64,000 nucleotides of DNA from Ascaphus truei (taxonomy: Eukaryota > Chordata > Amphibia > Anura > Ascaphidae): NCBI GenBank assembly GCA_036426205.1, contig CM071568.1, positions 124,261,881 through 124,325,880 of the forward strand, given 5' to 3'. Of this stretch, positions 21,697 to 33,187 are shown piece after piece (positions within the stretch are counted from its first letter, which is position 1; every line of letters starts with the position of its first letter). A program made the translations under genes and the position numbers. The notes under the pieces are model-generated. The model was not told the DNA's origin and did no database searches. It saw only the letters and a list, made by a program, of their open reading frames with translations.

Positions 21697-22666
21697 TAAC
21701 GGGTATTCCCCCTACCCCAATCGCACATAGAGTGCATGTGAGGGGGAACCTATATGTTACCAGGTGTGGTGCGTATACCTGCAGGTTCACAGGAGGCCTG
21801 AGCCTCCGCTGATGGGAACCTGGGGTGAATCCTCTGAAACGATCTTCTTACAGCGCCTCCACCTATGTAGGATTCTAGGAGTGTAGAATGTACCCCACAC
21901 AGGACCCACATATAGTAACCACATACACCAAAGGTATATATAACTCAGGTTTACTATATGCAGATAACATCACACAATACACATGCATCAACCTCAATAT
22001 CACCTTGTGACACTACTTCCCAGGGGTGATAACCCCACACCGTGTCCACAGTCCCCAATGTCATCCACTCCCACTTAGGAGTATATACCCTGGGCCCACT
22101 ACCGTGTACCCCCATACCGTGTCCACAGTATAACCTTGTCCCGTGGTCAGCGCTGCCACTATGTGTGAGTACTCTGTTGGTGCTCTTATAATGATACCTG
22201 CCCAGTGCGACGGCACCTGGGCTTTAAAAGATCTTCACAAAGGGTCCGCCGATCTCCTGCATGACGTCCTGGTTTCCCCCAGCGTGGGGATTCGTCAGGG
22301 GCGATCCCACCCTGGAGATAGTCCTGCTCTCTCAATGAAGTAGGCTTGAGCCCAAGCCTCTTTGCGGGAAGCGCAGCATCCGCTGTGTCCCTAACTGCCA
22401 ATATCACTAATGGGGCAGGATCCCTAATCTAGGGCCTGTCCTTGAAGCACAACAAGCTATACTGGGTGACTCAGGACCTCACTGGGGCCTAGGGGGCTGC
22501 TGGCCTAATGCAGCGGGTCACAGACCCCTGCACTCACTTCCTACCCTTAGCTCTTCCTGGTCTTGACTGCCATAGCGTGGGCTGAGCGCGCGAAAAGTAT
22601 CAATCCCTGGAAGCAGGGGATGGCTGCAGTCCTATTGGCTCCCTGGCGTCATGGGTCTCCTTGTCC
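21697..22666 (+). repeat. LTR-like sequence in a GPLD1 intron
   Basis: It begins TGTAACGGGTATTCCCC after an AT run. It contains GGGCTTTAAAAGATCTTC (TATA-like, 22221-22238) and has no coding frame of note. The size and start fit an LTR, but no matching partner is in the window, so a solo LTR is only a guess. It may continue into 22912. Confidence 0.35.
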
Positions 22667-22912
22667 CTGTGCATGTTGGGGGTTGTAGTCCCCGCAGCAC
22701 TCTCCCTGCCTGCCTGCCGTGGTCACGCTGCTCCTGCGCATGCGCAACTTGTAATGGGCGCCGGAGCTCCAACTGCGCATGCGCGAACTCGCGCAAGATG
22801 GCGCTGCCCTGCACGGCCACCGCCGGTCCCCATACAACTTCCGGCACCCGCCGGACACAGCTGCTGCTCCTGGGGACGTACGCGCCCGCACCCGGCCGCA
22901 GTAGACCCGGAG
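22667..22912 (+). promoter_or_regulatory. CpG-rich promoter-like stretch with a possible first exon
   Basis: It holds GTGCATGTTGGGGGTTGTAGT (about 22670-22690, ZNF143-type), two TGCGCATGCGC sites (22737, 22775; NRF1-type) and GCAAGATGGCGC (22793; YY1-type with ATG at 22798-22800). From that ATG an open frame runs 115 bases to CCCGGAG|GTGAGC, a strong donor at 22912. This is the layout of a CpG-island promoter and first exon. The 115 bases end in phase 1, whereas the next GPLD1 exon needs phase 2, so it is not a simple alternative GPLD1 start. An LTR promoter is the other reading. Confidence 0.45.
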
Positions 22913-23088
22913 GTGAGCACCGGGGGAGGGGGGGGTTCAGACACTCAAAAGGGGACCTGGCTACATATATATATAGATATAGATATATATATCCCCTCTT
23001 CCCCCTCTCTTTCTCTACCCCCCCTCTTTCTCTCCCCCCTCCCCCTCTATCCCCCCTCCCCCTCTCTCCCCCCCCCCCCCCCCCTCCC

Positions 23089-23180
23089 TATCAGAGGACA
23101 GCAAGTCAACAACCAATGCAATACAATACAAGCATTGGGAGCTTGTATTGCATTGGTTTTGACTTGCTGTCCTCTGATTG
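23089..23180. repeat. Short palindromic element (about 90 bp hairpin)
   Basis: TCAGAGGACAGCAAGTCAA near 23091 and its complement TTGACTTGCTGTCCTCTGA near 23159 frame an inner palindrome around AAGCATTGGGAGCTT. It directly follows CT-rich simple sequence (22990-23085). Confidence 0.8.
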
Positions 23181-23520
23181 GGTAAAGTAGGTGAGGTGAT
23201 CAGAAGTCGGAGCTACAGATTCAAAAGATTTGTACTCTTGAATCTGAGCGCCGAGGACAGCTCACGGGCACGCCCGCTTAGCGCCACCCCGGACGAGCCG
23301 TTAAGTTATATGCCCCGCATGCTGGGTTCAGCTGTTTCTCAGTGTTGACTCTCCACTTTCTTGTTCAAAGGTCCCGTATGTCCCTAGTCAAAGCACGTCT
23401 CACTTCCAACTTCTTCCGATCTTGGAACTTTGCAGTTGGCAACTTCACGGGGCAATAAAAATGCTACTACCACGACGCGTTTCACACACTAAAGTGCTTC
23501 GGCAGGCGGTAGTCTGCTAT
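23181..23520 (-). mobile_element. Penelope-type terminal-repeat relic with hammerhead-like motif
   Basis: No protein remains. The minus strand from 23513 to 23466 reads CTACCGC, then CTGCCGA-A, then a small hairpin, then GAAACGCGTC and GTGGTAG. This is the hammerhead order with seven pairing bases in helix I; the first box has one change (CTGANGA expected). The layout matches the terminal repeats at 41642 and 47929. Flanks are unassigned. Confidence 0.5.
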
Positions 23521-23805
23521 ACCCATATCCGGATAGATATACCTTCAACGGATTTCAAGTAGCATTGATAAATCACGAGTTATAAGGATCTTATTATTAC
23601 AAAGCTTGATCAATTATCACAGCACACGACTGCAGTGTGTAACAAAGTTTTAGAAATATGAATTTCTCAGACAAAAGTAGTACAACGTTGCAGATTATAT
23701 TATAATTTGTATTCAAATGTGCCTAGAACATATATGTATTTCCCCAGTGAAACAGGTAGAAGAAGACATTGATATCTGCCTAAAGTACATTCTCCTATTG
23801 CACAG

Positions 23806-23992
23806 GGCAATGACCACAGCGGACCTTAACCAAGATGGTCAGGATGATTTGGTAGTGGGAGCTCCAGGTTACAGCACATTGGGCCAAGTTCAAGTAGGTC
23901 GTGTGTACATTGTCTACAGTAAGAAAGCAGGATTGCCTTCTGTCAACATGGACCTAGACAAGGATGCTGATGTCCTGCTGCAGGGGTTTGAG
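23806..23992 (+). CDS. GPLD1: GPLD1 exon 3 of 13 seen (FG-GAP blade)
   Basis: Acceptor TATTGCACAG, donor TTTGAG|GTGATA. It encodes AMTTADLNQDGQDDLVVGAP, then GQVQVGRVYIVYSKKAGLP and LDKDADVLLQGFE. The DxNxDGxxD loop is a calcium site of the propeller. Sixty-two codons plus one leading base; ends in phase 0. Confidence 0.97.
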
Positions 23993-24754
23993 GTGATACT
24001 ATACCGCTTCATTTATATTATGTATACAAATTATTTTAGTAGTAAAATAATATGATTATCACAAATTGAAATATTTAATAAAAAAACTTTTCTTTATTAG
24101 AGAATGTGCTTTTCAGTACACCTGTTGCAGCAAGAAAGTTTTTATATATTTTTGTTACAAATGTTTAAGTAAAGTGATATTAACATTATGAATACAAATA
24201 TTGATGTAGTTCTGGCCTCTATGGCATAGTGGAATTGTAGCAACATATTGTCCATACTTGCATCATTATATATAGCCATTTCCTTATCAATATCAAATTG
24301 GTTTTGAATTTAGCTCATTGTGACTCTTAATACAGTATATCAAGCATTTTTCTATCGCTGGCTTTATACAACTGTTCCCTTGAAACACAATGTATGATTC
24401 ATCACGTGAGGGCAATTATAATAAAATATGGCTGTATGAATGTCTCCTGGCTGTAAAACTGGTGCAAAAATACTGCACCAAATTTATCAGAGATTTCAAT
24501 GAAAATGTTTCTTAAAAAAAATATTGGTGCCATTTTTTTGTCCCAGTGTTGATCCTCATTAACTCTACAGGGAAAGGTTTTTGCACCACAGTTCATTTCT
24601 GTTTAGGTTTGGTATTCTACACAGCAATGTGATTTGCCAACATTTTTTCGATAACTGTTTCTTGATCATTTGTGCACATGATGTCATTCAGATGATAAAT
24701 ACTGGTAGTGTATAGCCGTGACGATCTTTGATCGATGAACATTTTACTCTTCAG

Positions 24755-24865
24755 CCCTCTGGCAGGTTTGGTTCTGCGGTGGCAGTGCTGGACTTCAATG
24801 TTGATGGCCAACTGGACTTGGCAGTGGGAGCTCCATCTGTAGGGTCCCAACATCTCACATACACA
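24755..24865 (+). CDS. GPLD1: GPLD1 exon 4 of 13 seen (FG-GAP blade)
   Basis: Acceptor ACTCTTCAG, donor ACACA|GTAAGA. It encodes exactly 37 codons, PSGRFGSAVAVLDFNVDGQ to SQHLTYT, with a second calcium loop DFNVDGQLD and the AVGAPS strand. Phase 0 on both sides. Confidence 0.97.
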
Positions 24866-25113
24866 GTAAGATACTGTTACTGTAAGAATATTGTGTTTGT
24901 ATAGTGCAGGATAACAGCATTTCACTAAACTAAAGGGTTGTGGCCCTGCATGCATCTTTCTATTGCCAATTTTACTTTGTGTTTCACTCAAAAGTAGGAA
25001 GGTATAAAAAAGGAACTATTTAAACACGAATGTGCATTTTCAATGGTACTTGATGATAATATTAAAATTAGGAAAAAATATCGTTTGACATTTTACATCA
25101 CTCTTCTATTTAG

Positions 25114-25188
25114 GGTTCGGTATATGTGTATTTTGGGGCAAAGGGAAAAGGCTTGTCCTCTAAGCCAAATGTCACCATAACATGCGGG
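25114..25188 (+). CDS. GPLD1: GPLD1 exon 5 of 13 seen
   Basis: Acceptor TCTATTTAG, donor GCGGG|GTGAGT. Twenty-five codons encode GSVYVYFGAKGKGLSSKPNV and TITCG, a blade's outer strands. Phase 0 on both sides. Confidence 0.96.
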
Positions 25189-26148
25189 GTGAGTCTATTC
25201 CAGTTTTATTTATTTATTTATTGCAAAGTTGATGAGTAGAGGTCTCCCTGTGCAAAAAGTGGGTCATTTGCAATTTGTAATATTTCACAATTAGAGATGT
25301 GCAAACGTTTTGCAAAATTTTTTCGTAAACGTGACAAAATTAGCATTCTGTTTGCAAAAAAGAAAGGCAGGAAATAATGGCAACGTTTAAAAAAAAAAAG
25401 GGGGTTGCGTCCAATGTGCAGGTCACATGTCGTTTATTTAATGTAACTAATGAAAGTGTTTGAAAAGGGGACATTTCACACCTTTTTTTTTAGCATAAGA
25501 ATGTTGCGGGTAGGGACGTACAAACCTGACATTTTTCCGTCTGCAAATTATTTTGTGATTTTTTTCTGTAATGTAACCAAATTTCACAGCGGGGTGTTAA
25601 GATTGTAAACTCTTGTATGTGCATCCAGAGTCATTCCCGTTTTTGTTTGTTTGTTTTGGATGGCTTATAATGGCAGCACAATTAGTTTAAAGAGATAATG
25701 ACTCAAGCCCAAATACACAACTACTCGTTTTTACACAAGAAAAAGATGGGAAAACTTTACTCTAGAAGGAGATTTAATGTTTCAAAGGAAGTAAATTGAT
25801 AAGTTGTGTAAAATGATTCTTGTTTTGCGATGCATGACCCCCCCCTCCCCTTTTAAGATGCAATAGCCAGGGCTGACATGTAAGCCAATGGCAGTTTAAT
25901 GCCCAGTCATTGTGGTATTGTGCCTATTACATTGTAAAAAATCTTCCCCATACACTGTTAAACTATCTACATTATTTGTTCATAAATCTAATTAGTCCAA
26001 TGCATTCAATATGAGGTGCACAGTATGCATGCTACTGAACCGGTGCTTTTAACCCCCCCTCTGCTACAGGAGCTTACATATGTGTTGTTGTATGTTGCTT
26101 GTTGTATGTGTTGGTTACGTTGCTTGTTGTATTTGTTGTACCGTGCAG

Positions 26149-26305
26149 GTTACATATTGTAACCTGGGATGGACCCTGCTAGCTGCTGATGTGAATGGGG
26201 ACAGAAAGAAGGACCTTGTTATCGGCTCCCCCTATGCTCCTGGCGGAGGGAAGCAGAGGGGCATGGCCATTGCTTTTTATTCAAGTCGCAAAAGAAACCA
26301 GAGAG
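26149..26305 (+). CDS. GPLD1: GPLD1 exon 6 of 13 seen (FG-GAP blade)
   Basis: Acceptor CCGTGCAG, donor AGAGAG|GTGATA. It encodes YCNLGWTLLAADVNGDRKKD, LVIGSPYAPGGGKQRGMA and a basic end RKRNQRG. In the calcium loop DVNGDRKKD an Arg takes the usual Gly/Ser place after the third Asp. Ends in phase 1. Confidence 0.96.
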
Positions 26306-26409
26306 GTGATATAGTTTACTGCACATGTTGGATGTGGCATGAATATTCTGTACATATAAAGGCAGTCTATTGTAACCTAAAGCAACATTAAAGTGTCTCT
26401 AAGGCAAAG

Positions 26410-26432
26410 CCCCCCCCCCCCCCCCCCCCCCC
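26410..26432. repeat. Poly-C run
   Basis: 23 consecutive C. Confidence 0.95.
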
Positions 26433-27013
26433 ATGACCCCCAACTGGAGAGGGGTGAACATTCGTCATACACAGCACTCTGGCTTATAATAAACAAAATA
26501 TGCCTTTATTAAGGGCTGCAAACAGTATAAAGCCTGAATTTCATATGAAACTCACAGTGTAGGATTCAAACCAGATCCTCAAAAACTACCAGAGTTTTAA
26601 ACTGGTAAAAGATCTGCATTGTAATAGGTAATATCCAAATAATATTTGTATACATCAGTCTGGGTCATTAAACCTTAATTCATTGTATTTATATAAATGA
26701 GGCTTGATGGTATTTTTATTGTTTACAATCATTAACAATATACATTTTATAGTAATTAATTATTAATGTTAATGTGTTAATGTCCAATATATTTGCTTGG
26801 TACTTTGAGTTAACAGCACTGCTCAAATATTATTAGTGGCTTTTGACATTGTTATTTGTAAAATGAGTAGTGTGAGGTTTTTGTAAGCATACAGTAGCAT
26901 TTGGGGTCAGACTAGTTAGCCATATTTTAGGGTTTAATTAGGATTTACTAGATAATCCATGACATTCCTGCATCTTTTCCTTACAATCTCTTAACCAGTT
27001 ACAGTGAGACTAA

Positions 27014-27058
27014 TAATATATATATATATATAATTATATATATATATCTATATATATA
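27014..27058. repeat. AT microsatellite
   Basis: Interrupted TA repeats. Confidence 0.9.
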
Positions 27059-27127
27059 GTGTGTCATTAATCCAAACCTCACTAATAGCCATAGGGAGCA
27101 TCCATCTATTGGGAGATTACATCACAT

Positions 27128-27306
27128 ACTAGGAGTGGACAACCCCAGTCCTCAAGGGCCACCACCAGGTCAGGTTTTAAGGATACCCCTGCTTCAAACA
27201 CAGGTGGCCAATCAGTTGTCGACTGAGCCACATGTGTTGAAGCAGGACTATCCTTAAAACCTGACCCGTTGGTGGCCCTTGAGGACTGGAGTTGGCCCCC
27301 TTGCCT
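27128..27306. repeat. Palindromic MITE with CCTCAAGGGCCACCA arms
   Basis: CCAGTCCTCAAGGGCCACCA, CAGGTTTTAAGGATA and CTGCTTCAA.CACA on the left are all mirrored on the right by GGTGGCCCTTGAGGACTGG and partners. The centre is near 27217. This hairpin repeat is common in fish and amphibian genomes and is usually classed as a hAT-type MITE. Confidence 0.8.
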
Positions 27307-27428
27307 TATACAAACCCTTTTATCTATCATGTTCTCTGATCTTCTTTTAAGGAACGATATGGGGTTTCTCCAGATGAGTTATTTTGTATTGGTGGCCCCA
27401 AATGAACTAAATCTGTATATTACTCCAG

Positions 27429-27570
27429 GTACGTTGTCTGCAGAAGAAGCAGAATGGAGTATAAATGGGGAGCACGATTATGCCTGGTTTGGGTACTGCC
27501 TGCATAGTCATACACACAGGAACAGAACATTGCTAATGGTCGGGAGCCCAACATGGAGAATCTGCAAGAG
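27429..27570 (+). CDS. GPLD1: GPLD1 exon 7 of 13 seen
   Basis: Acceptor TTACTCCAG, donor CAAGAG|GTATTC. It encodes TLSAEEAEWSINGEHDYAWF, GYCLHSHTHRNRTLLMVGSP and TWRICKR. The WFGY...LLMVGSPTW pattern is an FG-GAP unit. NRT is a possible N-glycosylation site. Starts with two bases finishing a Gly codon, ends in phase 2. Confidence 0.95.
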
Positions 27571-27909
27571 GTATTCCATTCAATGTGTTTTCTGTACAAA
27601 ATAGATTTTCTATAGGAGGCTTTCATTTCCCTTTTGTGTCTCCTTCAATATTTTATTTTCCTTTATTACGGTAACTTGTAGGAACCTACTCAGTACACTG
27701 TGAAGCTATCGTTCCCTCGTTTAGGAACATTCCCACCTCATTAAAATTATTGGAGATTACATGTCCCCAATCATGGGGACAGTAGCTTCAGAGCATACTG
27801 AATAGTCATTTGACGTGCCCATTTTGGGACATGTCGCTTCTAATTGAGTGATATTGTTTTAATGCAGCAAGGCATTGCATCTCTGAAGCATCTTTTTTTT
27901 TTTTAATAG

Positions 27910-28015
27910 CCTTGACTGTGAATTTCCTTCTGATGACCTGCAGCAGAATTTAGGAAAGGCGTATGGATTCTACCCGCCAAGTAAAAAACTATCGTTTTTT
28001 GAGTATGGAGCGAGA
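27910..28015 (+). CDS. GPLD1: GPLD1 exon 8 of 13 seen
   Basis: Acceptor TTTTTTAATAG after a T-run, donor GCGAGA|GTAAGC. It encodes LDCEFPSDDLQQNLGKAYGF and YPPSKKLSFFEYGAR. The GKAYGFYPP strand matches the family's GRVYGYFPP. One leading base, ends in phase 0. Confidence 0.93.
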
Positions 28016-28403
28016 GTAAGCATTATGTGACTTTTCACACATAATCCTGATGCTGGTGACAATAATGTGTGTTGTGGTCAGGAAAGTACAAGGTGGATGG
28101 GCATCATAGGGTGGATTTTATTGAGAGCACAGGATGCCACGTCCGCAGAACTGAAAATTAAAGAATATCTTTCTTCTGTTTGTACTCACTTTAATCTTAT
28201 TTCCAAATCCTATTTGCTGCCTAATAACATATTGAGGCCGCCACCAATTTCAATTGGAGCAATGTCTTTTTTCTATTCTGGTGGCGTGTCACGTGCAAAT
28301 GCTGCCTGCATTAAGATGATGTTTTTGATTTGCTACCTTTTCCGGGACTGCTTCTGCAATGTAAAGCAACACGGAGACTGACGGCATACTTCCAAAAGGC
28401 TTA

Positions 28404-28571
28404 GGGCCATATTTACTAAGCAATGCTAAACCACAAAACGGGGCTATATTAGCGAAGACTCTGCCCATGCACATGTTTTATGGCACCAGAAGGTGTCTTA
28501 TGACTTAGCACCACATAGTAAATAATGCCAAAGATGTCATATGGCTCATCACCGCTTAGTAAATATGACCC
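28404..28571. repeat. MITE with GGGCCATATTTACTAAG ends
   Basis: The terminal 17-mer at 28404 is mirrored by CTTAGTAAATATGACCC at 28555-28571. A shorter relative lies at 31852-31916. Confidence 0.75.
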
Positions 28572-28842
28572 AATATCTAGAGGCAGGGACACAGAAAACA
28601 CCATTGGAGTTAATAACAGTGACACAATGCCTGTCCTCACTGCTCTTTAAATCTCTTTAAGCACCAGTAGAGAAACATGTGCAGTAGTATGAGAAAATAA
28701 GTCTCCTGCTGTTATTACCGTGGGTTAGAGGACTTTGCAACAAACAAAGGGCCATTTTTAGTAAGAAGGGCAACTCCATAAGGGTACTATACTGTATGTA
28801 CAATATGTATTACATGTGTGTACTGTATATCTTGTTTTGTAT

Positions 28843-30420
28843 AGCGGCATCCAGGAACATAGCGCTTCACAGCAGTAATACATGTGACATAATAATATAA
28901 CACATAATGGGAATAAGCACTTCATACATAAAGTAACATTAGGAGAGGGAGTCCCTGCCCAGAAGAGTTTATAATCTAAGTGGTAAGTAGGGAGAATTTA
29001 GAGACAATAGGTTGACAGTGCGTCTGCAAGGGGTCATGATAAAGGCATATGAGATGTATAGTATAAGCCAAGGGAGCTGCCCAAATGCTTCATTAAAGAA
29101 GTGTATTTTAAGATAGGCCTTAAAGATGGAGAGAGAGGGTGCTTCTCGGATATTGAGGGGAAGGGCCTTTTCAGAGGTGTGGGGCAGCGAGAAAGGTTTT
29201 AGACAGGAGAGGGCTTTAGATACAAAAAGGGTAGACAGAGGACATCCTTTAGCAGAACGCAAGGGTCAGCAAGGTGTATGGTGGGAAATTAGGACTGAGA
29301 TGTAAGGAGAGCCAGAGGAGTATATAGCCTTAAAATAGATACAGGGAATTTGGTAAGTAATACAGAATTTGATAGGATGCCAGGAGAGGGATTTCAGCAG
29401 GGGAGACGCTGAGACAGATGTATGAGAGAATAAAGTGATTATTGCAGCAGTGTTTAGGATAGATTGCAGAGGAGACAGGTGAGAGGCAGGAAGGTCAGAC
29501 AGTAGTCGTTTGAGTTGCGGAGGGCCATCTAGGATGATATAGCAGAGAGACATTCAGGGACTTTGGTCTGGACAGCAGGTGTAAGGTCAGGGGTTGAAAG
29601 TTAAATTTGTGTGTCGCCAGCATAGAAGTGATATTTGAACACAAAAGATGTGATAAGGTAACCTAGAGTGTGTAGAAAGAAAGGAGAAGAGGTCCCAGAA
29701 CAGACACTTGGGGTACACCCACAGAGAGATTGACAGAGGAGGAGGTGTTGGCAAACGAGACACTGAATTATGTTGGAAGAGGTAAAAGGAGATCCAGGAT
29801 AGAGCTATGTTAAGGATATCAAGAGTATGGAGAATGTGAAGTAGAAGAGGGTGGTCCACAGTATCAAAAGCTGCAAAGAGGTCAAGTAATATAAGCAGGG
29901 TGTAATGACCTTGTTCTTTGGCAGCATGATGGTCATTGGTTATTATGGTGAGTGCTGTTTCAGTGGAGTGAACAGTGCAGAAATCAGGTTGGAGAGGATC
30001 TAGGAGAGAATATGAGGTAAGAAAATGGAGCAAATGAGAGAATACAAGGCGTTCAAGGAGTTTAGAAGTAAAGGGCAGGAGGGAGACAGGGAGATAGTTA
30101 GGGAGAGAGGTAGAATCAAGCGTGCTATTTTTGAGTAAGGGTATAACTGCGTGGTTGAATGAGGTACCAGTGCTGAGGGAGAAGTTGAAAATGTGTAAAT
30201 GTAGGGATTAGAGTGGGAGGAAGAGTTTTAAGGAGATGGGAGGTGAATGGGGTCAAAAGGGCAAGTGATAAAGGGAGAGGAGAGCAACAGCTACATTTCC
30301 AGCTCTGCAACACAGGAAAAAGAGTCAAGTATAGAATATGAGGAGGATATAGGGGGGATGCCTTGACAAATGGAATTCACCTTCATCTTAATTAAATACA
30401 TTTGTAGTGAAAGAAGTTTG
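28843..30420 (-). mobile_element. L2-clade LINE relic with 3' end
   Basis: The minus strand runs from a pre-RT segment (LLPFTSKLLERLVFSHLLHF) through ILLDLFAAFDTVDHPLLL, VLGPLLFSLHTL and a damaged catalytic box (YAGDTQI). It reaches the C-terminus (VSKALSCLKPFSLPHTSEKALP) and a 3' UTR beginning with the TATAGCG-type tail at 28843. Many frameshifts. It fills the intron between GPLD1 exons 8 and 9. Confidence 0.82.
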
Positions 30421-31320
30421 CAAGAGTATTAGATTTCCTCCAGAGGCGTTCAGAGGAGCAAGTGCAGGAGTGGAGCATGCGTGTATGGCAGTTTAGCCAG
30501 GGTCTGGGGTAGAAGGGTGAGAACGTCAGAGAAAAAGAGGGACATGAGGGCAGAGTTGTAGTTCATCACAAGGTTGTTAGAGTCAGTAGAGGAGCAGAGA
30601 GAAAAGCTAGAGGAGCGCAGTGGCGTCAATATCTGGCTGATTAATAGAAGGCAGGTCTCTGCAGATATGAAGAGATGGAGGTGAAGTAGAGAACTGCGAG
30701 AGTATTAATGAAATTAGGTGATAGTTACAGAGAGGAAAGGTGGAAATAGAGAAGTCAGAGAGAGAACTGGGTTTTTTTTTGGGAGGAGGGGGGGAATCAG
30801 ATCCAGATAGTGGCCATCCTTGTGGGTGCTGGCTGCAGTCCATTGTTGAAGGCCGTGGTGCAAGGAAAGTAAGCGCAAACCTTAATATTATAATAAAAAT
30901 AAATAAACAATATAACCAAATTAATATCACCAAGAGGAGATGCAGCTGGTGTGAGAGATTTCTCAAGCTCTCAAAGTAACATTTGGGGGAGGACACAAAG
31001 CGCAAAACTTCCTCTCCGGGGTGGAAAAAATCACGTGGAATCAGGTAATGGTATAGACAGCATATGTGGGAAAAAAGAGAAGTAAAATATAGTGCAACAC
31101 AGTTTTAATTGACAAAAAAAACGGAAGCAAGGAGCTCCAATACACTCACATGCTCCAGGAAAAAATAAAGCAGTTAAACCACTCTGGGTTCAGACGCAGC
31201 TCTGTAAGGCTCTAGACAGCTTCACACGTCCTCTACTTCCGCACTTGGGCGGCGTCTGATGTCACGGACCAGTTCTTCCAAACATCCACCGATAGGGGAA
31301 GGATCATCTGGCTCCGTAGC
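30421..31320. other. Intron sequence, mostly unassigned
   Basis: The first part may continue the L2 relic. 30770-30795 is G/T-rich. No gene seen. Confidence 0.4.
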
Positions 31321-31465
31321 AGTCAGCAGCAACGCAGGCCGTGTAGGACTAAGTAGTGTTATTTGTGTGCTCAGACCTGTGAAGCAGTGTGCGGACTTTC
31401 TTTCGTGAAATCAGCTGTGTTGCTGTCGCGTCCTCCCGCCGACACGGCCTGCGTTGCTGCTGACT
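31321..31465. repeat. Perfect 24-bp inverted repeat with 97-base loop
   Basis: AGTCAGCAGC...GCCGTGT at 31321-31344 is the exact reverse complement of 31442-31465. GA-rich simple sequence follows (31466-31640). Confidence 0.9.
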
Positions 31466-31851
31466 GGGGAGAGGGAGAGAGCGTAAAGAGGAGAGCATAT
31501 GGCGGAGGGAGAGAGCGTAAGGGGTGAAGAGGGAGGGAGTGTAAAGGGGAACAGAGAGGGGGAAAAGACAGACAAAGGGGGGGAGAGAAAGGGACGGCGG
31601 TAGGGACAGTTGGATGTCGGAGAGGAGGAAGGGAGGGTTGGGGTTCCCCAGAATTTCACAGTCTAATTTTAGGATTCCTTAACCAAAAATAGGTTGAAAC
31701 CCCCTGCACTAGAGATTGTTCAATTTAGCATACCAATTAGAAGATTCGCCTTCCATGCTGGAAGACTCAAAAGGGCCGCATTCGATTGAACATAAGACAC
31801 CTTCTGTGCCAGAAGATATCTTATAGCACATTCACTTAAATGGGCTATAAA

Positions 31852-31916
31852 GGGCCATTTATACTAAGCCACGCTGCGAGGTCTTATAGAGAAGCGCTTG
31901 TTAGTAAATATGGCCC
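31852..31916. repeat. Short MITE relative of 28404-28571
   Basis: GGGCCATTTATACTAAG at the left end and TTAGTAAATATGGCCC at the right end. Confidence 0.6.
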
Positions 31917-32071
31917 CAAATCTTTATTACAAGTTTAGTATGCTGCCGTTTTTGCCCATTCTCAGTCTCTTTGTACAACTCATTCTTCACATTATAGCGA
32001 GTTTCAGAAAATCATGTTATTTAAAACAGGAATCACTGTTCTGCTTGTTTTTTTATTTTATTTATTTATTT

Positions 32072-32076
<5 letters not shown>

Positions 32077-32111
<35 letters not shown>
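32077..32111. repeat. (TA)n microsatellite
   Basis: About 17 TA units. Confidence 0.95.
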
Positions 32112-32114
<3 letters not shown>

Positions 32115-32267
32115 ACCTTATTCGGAAAAATAAGATCTATCGGAGCTGAACCACAGTACTTCAAGCTATGGCCCCCAGTTCCTGAGATATTTAATTTTGA
32201 AAGTCCCTTACAAGACCTCTTGTCCTGGAGAAACAATATGGCCACTGAAGTCAGCCTCTCTCTACAA

Positions 32268-32503
32268 CAGAGTGCACAAACTTTTCAATCTGCGCCCCTC
32301 TGTCTGCTCTCCCCTGCTCGTGCCCCCCTCCTTGCCCCTGACGTCATTTGACACTACGTTACCGAAGACAAGGTAAGTGAAGTTGCAGAGTCCTCACGCG
32401 ATCCCCGCGATTTTATTTAAATGCTTTGGGGAAGAGCGCGGGGCCTCTGTAAATTCTGCGCTCCCCGCCGGAAAATCTTGCGCCCCCAGATTGCGCACCA
32501 CTG
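32268..32503 (+). mobile_element. hAT-like MITE, copy 1
   Basis: Ends CAGAGTGCACAAAC and TTGCGCACCACTG. Near-identical 8-bp duplications flank it (CTCTACAA at 32260-32267, CTCTAGAA at 32504-32511). It shares with 59269-59520 the order TGACGTCA, AAGACA/GACACGGTAAGTGAAGTT and AATGC.TTGGGGAAGAG. Too short to code for a transposase. Confidence 0.8.
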
Positions 32504-33093
32504 CTCTAGAAGCAATTAGAAAGCCATGACATCTTAAGATGACATTGCAGCTTCTGATTAGCTGACCCCACAGCCATCTTGGTTTCTCCCTGGAGCTTTG
32601 ATGGTAGCGGTTCTGCTCAGGAAAACCATCTGGTTCATATAAAAAAACAAACAAACAAACTTGATTTTGAGGAGATTGCTGCTTTAAAGCAGTAATTATT
32701 TTCTGAATGATAAATTTTTTTTTTACATCATTAGAAACAAGGAGTCTCTTGGTGCAGGACTGTATTGGATTTACACTTCGAGATCCCCCACTCCACCAAA
32801 TTATTTGTCACTAGGAGTCTGCCAGGGACCATGTTCCTCCCCAAATCCCAGGGGTAGGGTGCATTCACAGTGTTTTCCAGAACTGAAAGATGGCTCTGTA
32901 TGCAAGTTTTGTGTGCTTCTGCGCAGCATGAACTGCAACCTCATGTGCGTCTGCGCTGGGGTCCCCCTCAGTTCTGAGCAGCGTGGACTGACGCTTTAAC
33001 ATTTAAGCTAGTAAATAAAAATGCTGTTTGTTTTATATTCCTTTGAAGGGCTAAACATGGAAAGAATAGCTACTTGTATTTGACCATTTGCAG

Positions 33094-33187
33094 GAACAGA
33101 GTAAACTGGGATCATCATTTGCGAGTGGAGTCATATCAGTCGATGGAGTCCGTAAACATGTGCTGTTGGTTGGTGCGCCTACACAGG
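33094..33187 (+). CDS. GPLD1: GPLD1 exon 9 of 13 seen
   Basis: Acceptor CCATTTGCAG, donor ACACAGG|GTATGT. Thirty-one codons encode EQSKLGSSFASGVISVDGVR and KHVLLVGAPTQ. KLGSS...VLLVGAPT is the FG-GAP unit after the exon-8 segment, so exon 8 joins it directly across a 5-kb intron. Ends in phase 1. Confidence 0.94.

Noticed and set aside
22651..23190. 179-codon frame across the promoter-like stretch
   Set aside because: Beyond the donor at 22912 it runs into CT/TA simple repeats (LSPPPP), so only the first part could be real.
32735..32830. Possible exon after TACATCATTAG between GPLD1 exons 8 and 9
   Set aside because: Exon 8 and exon 9 already join in phase and in family order, so no residues are missing there.
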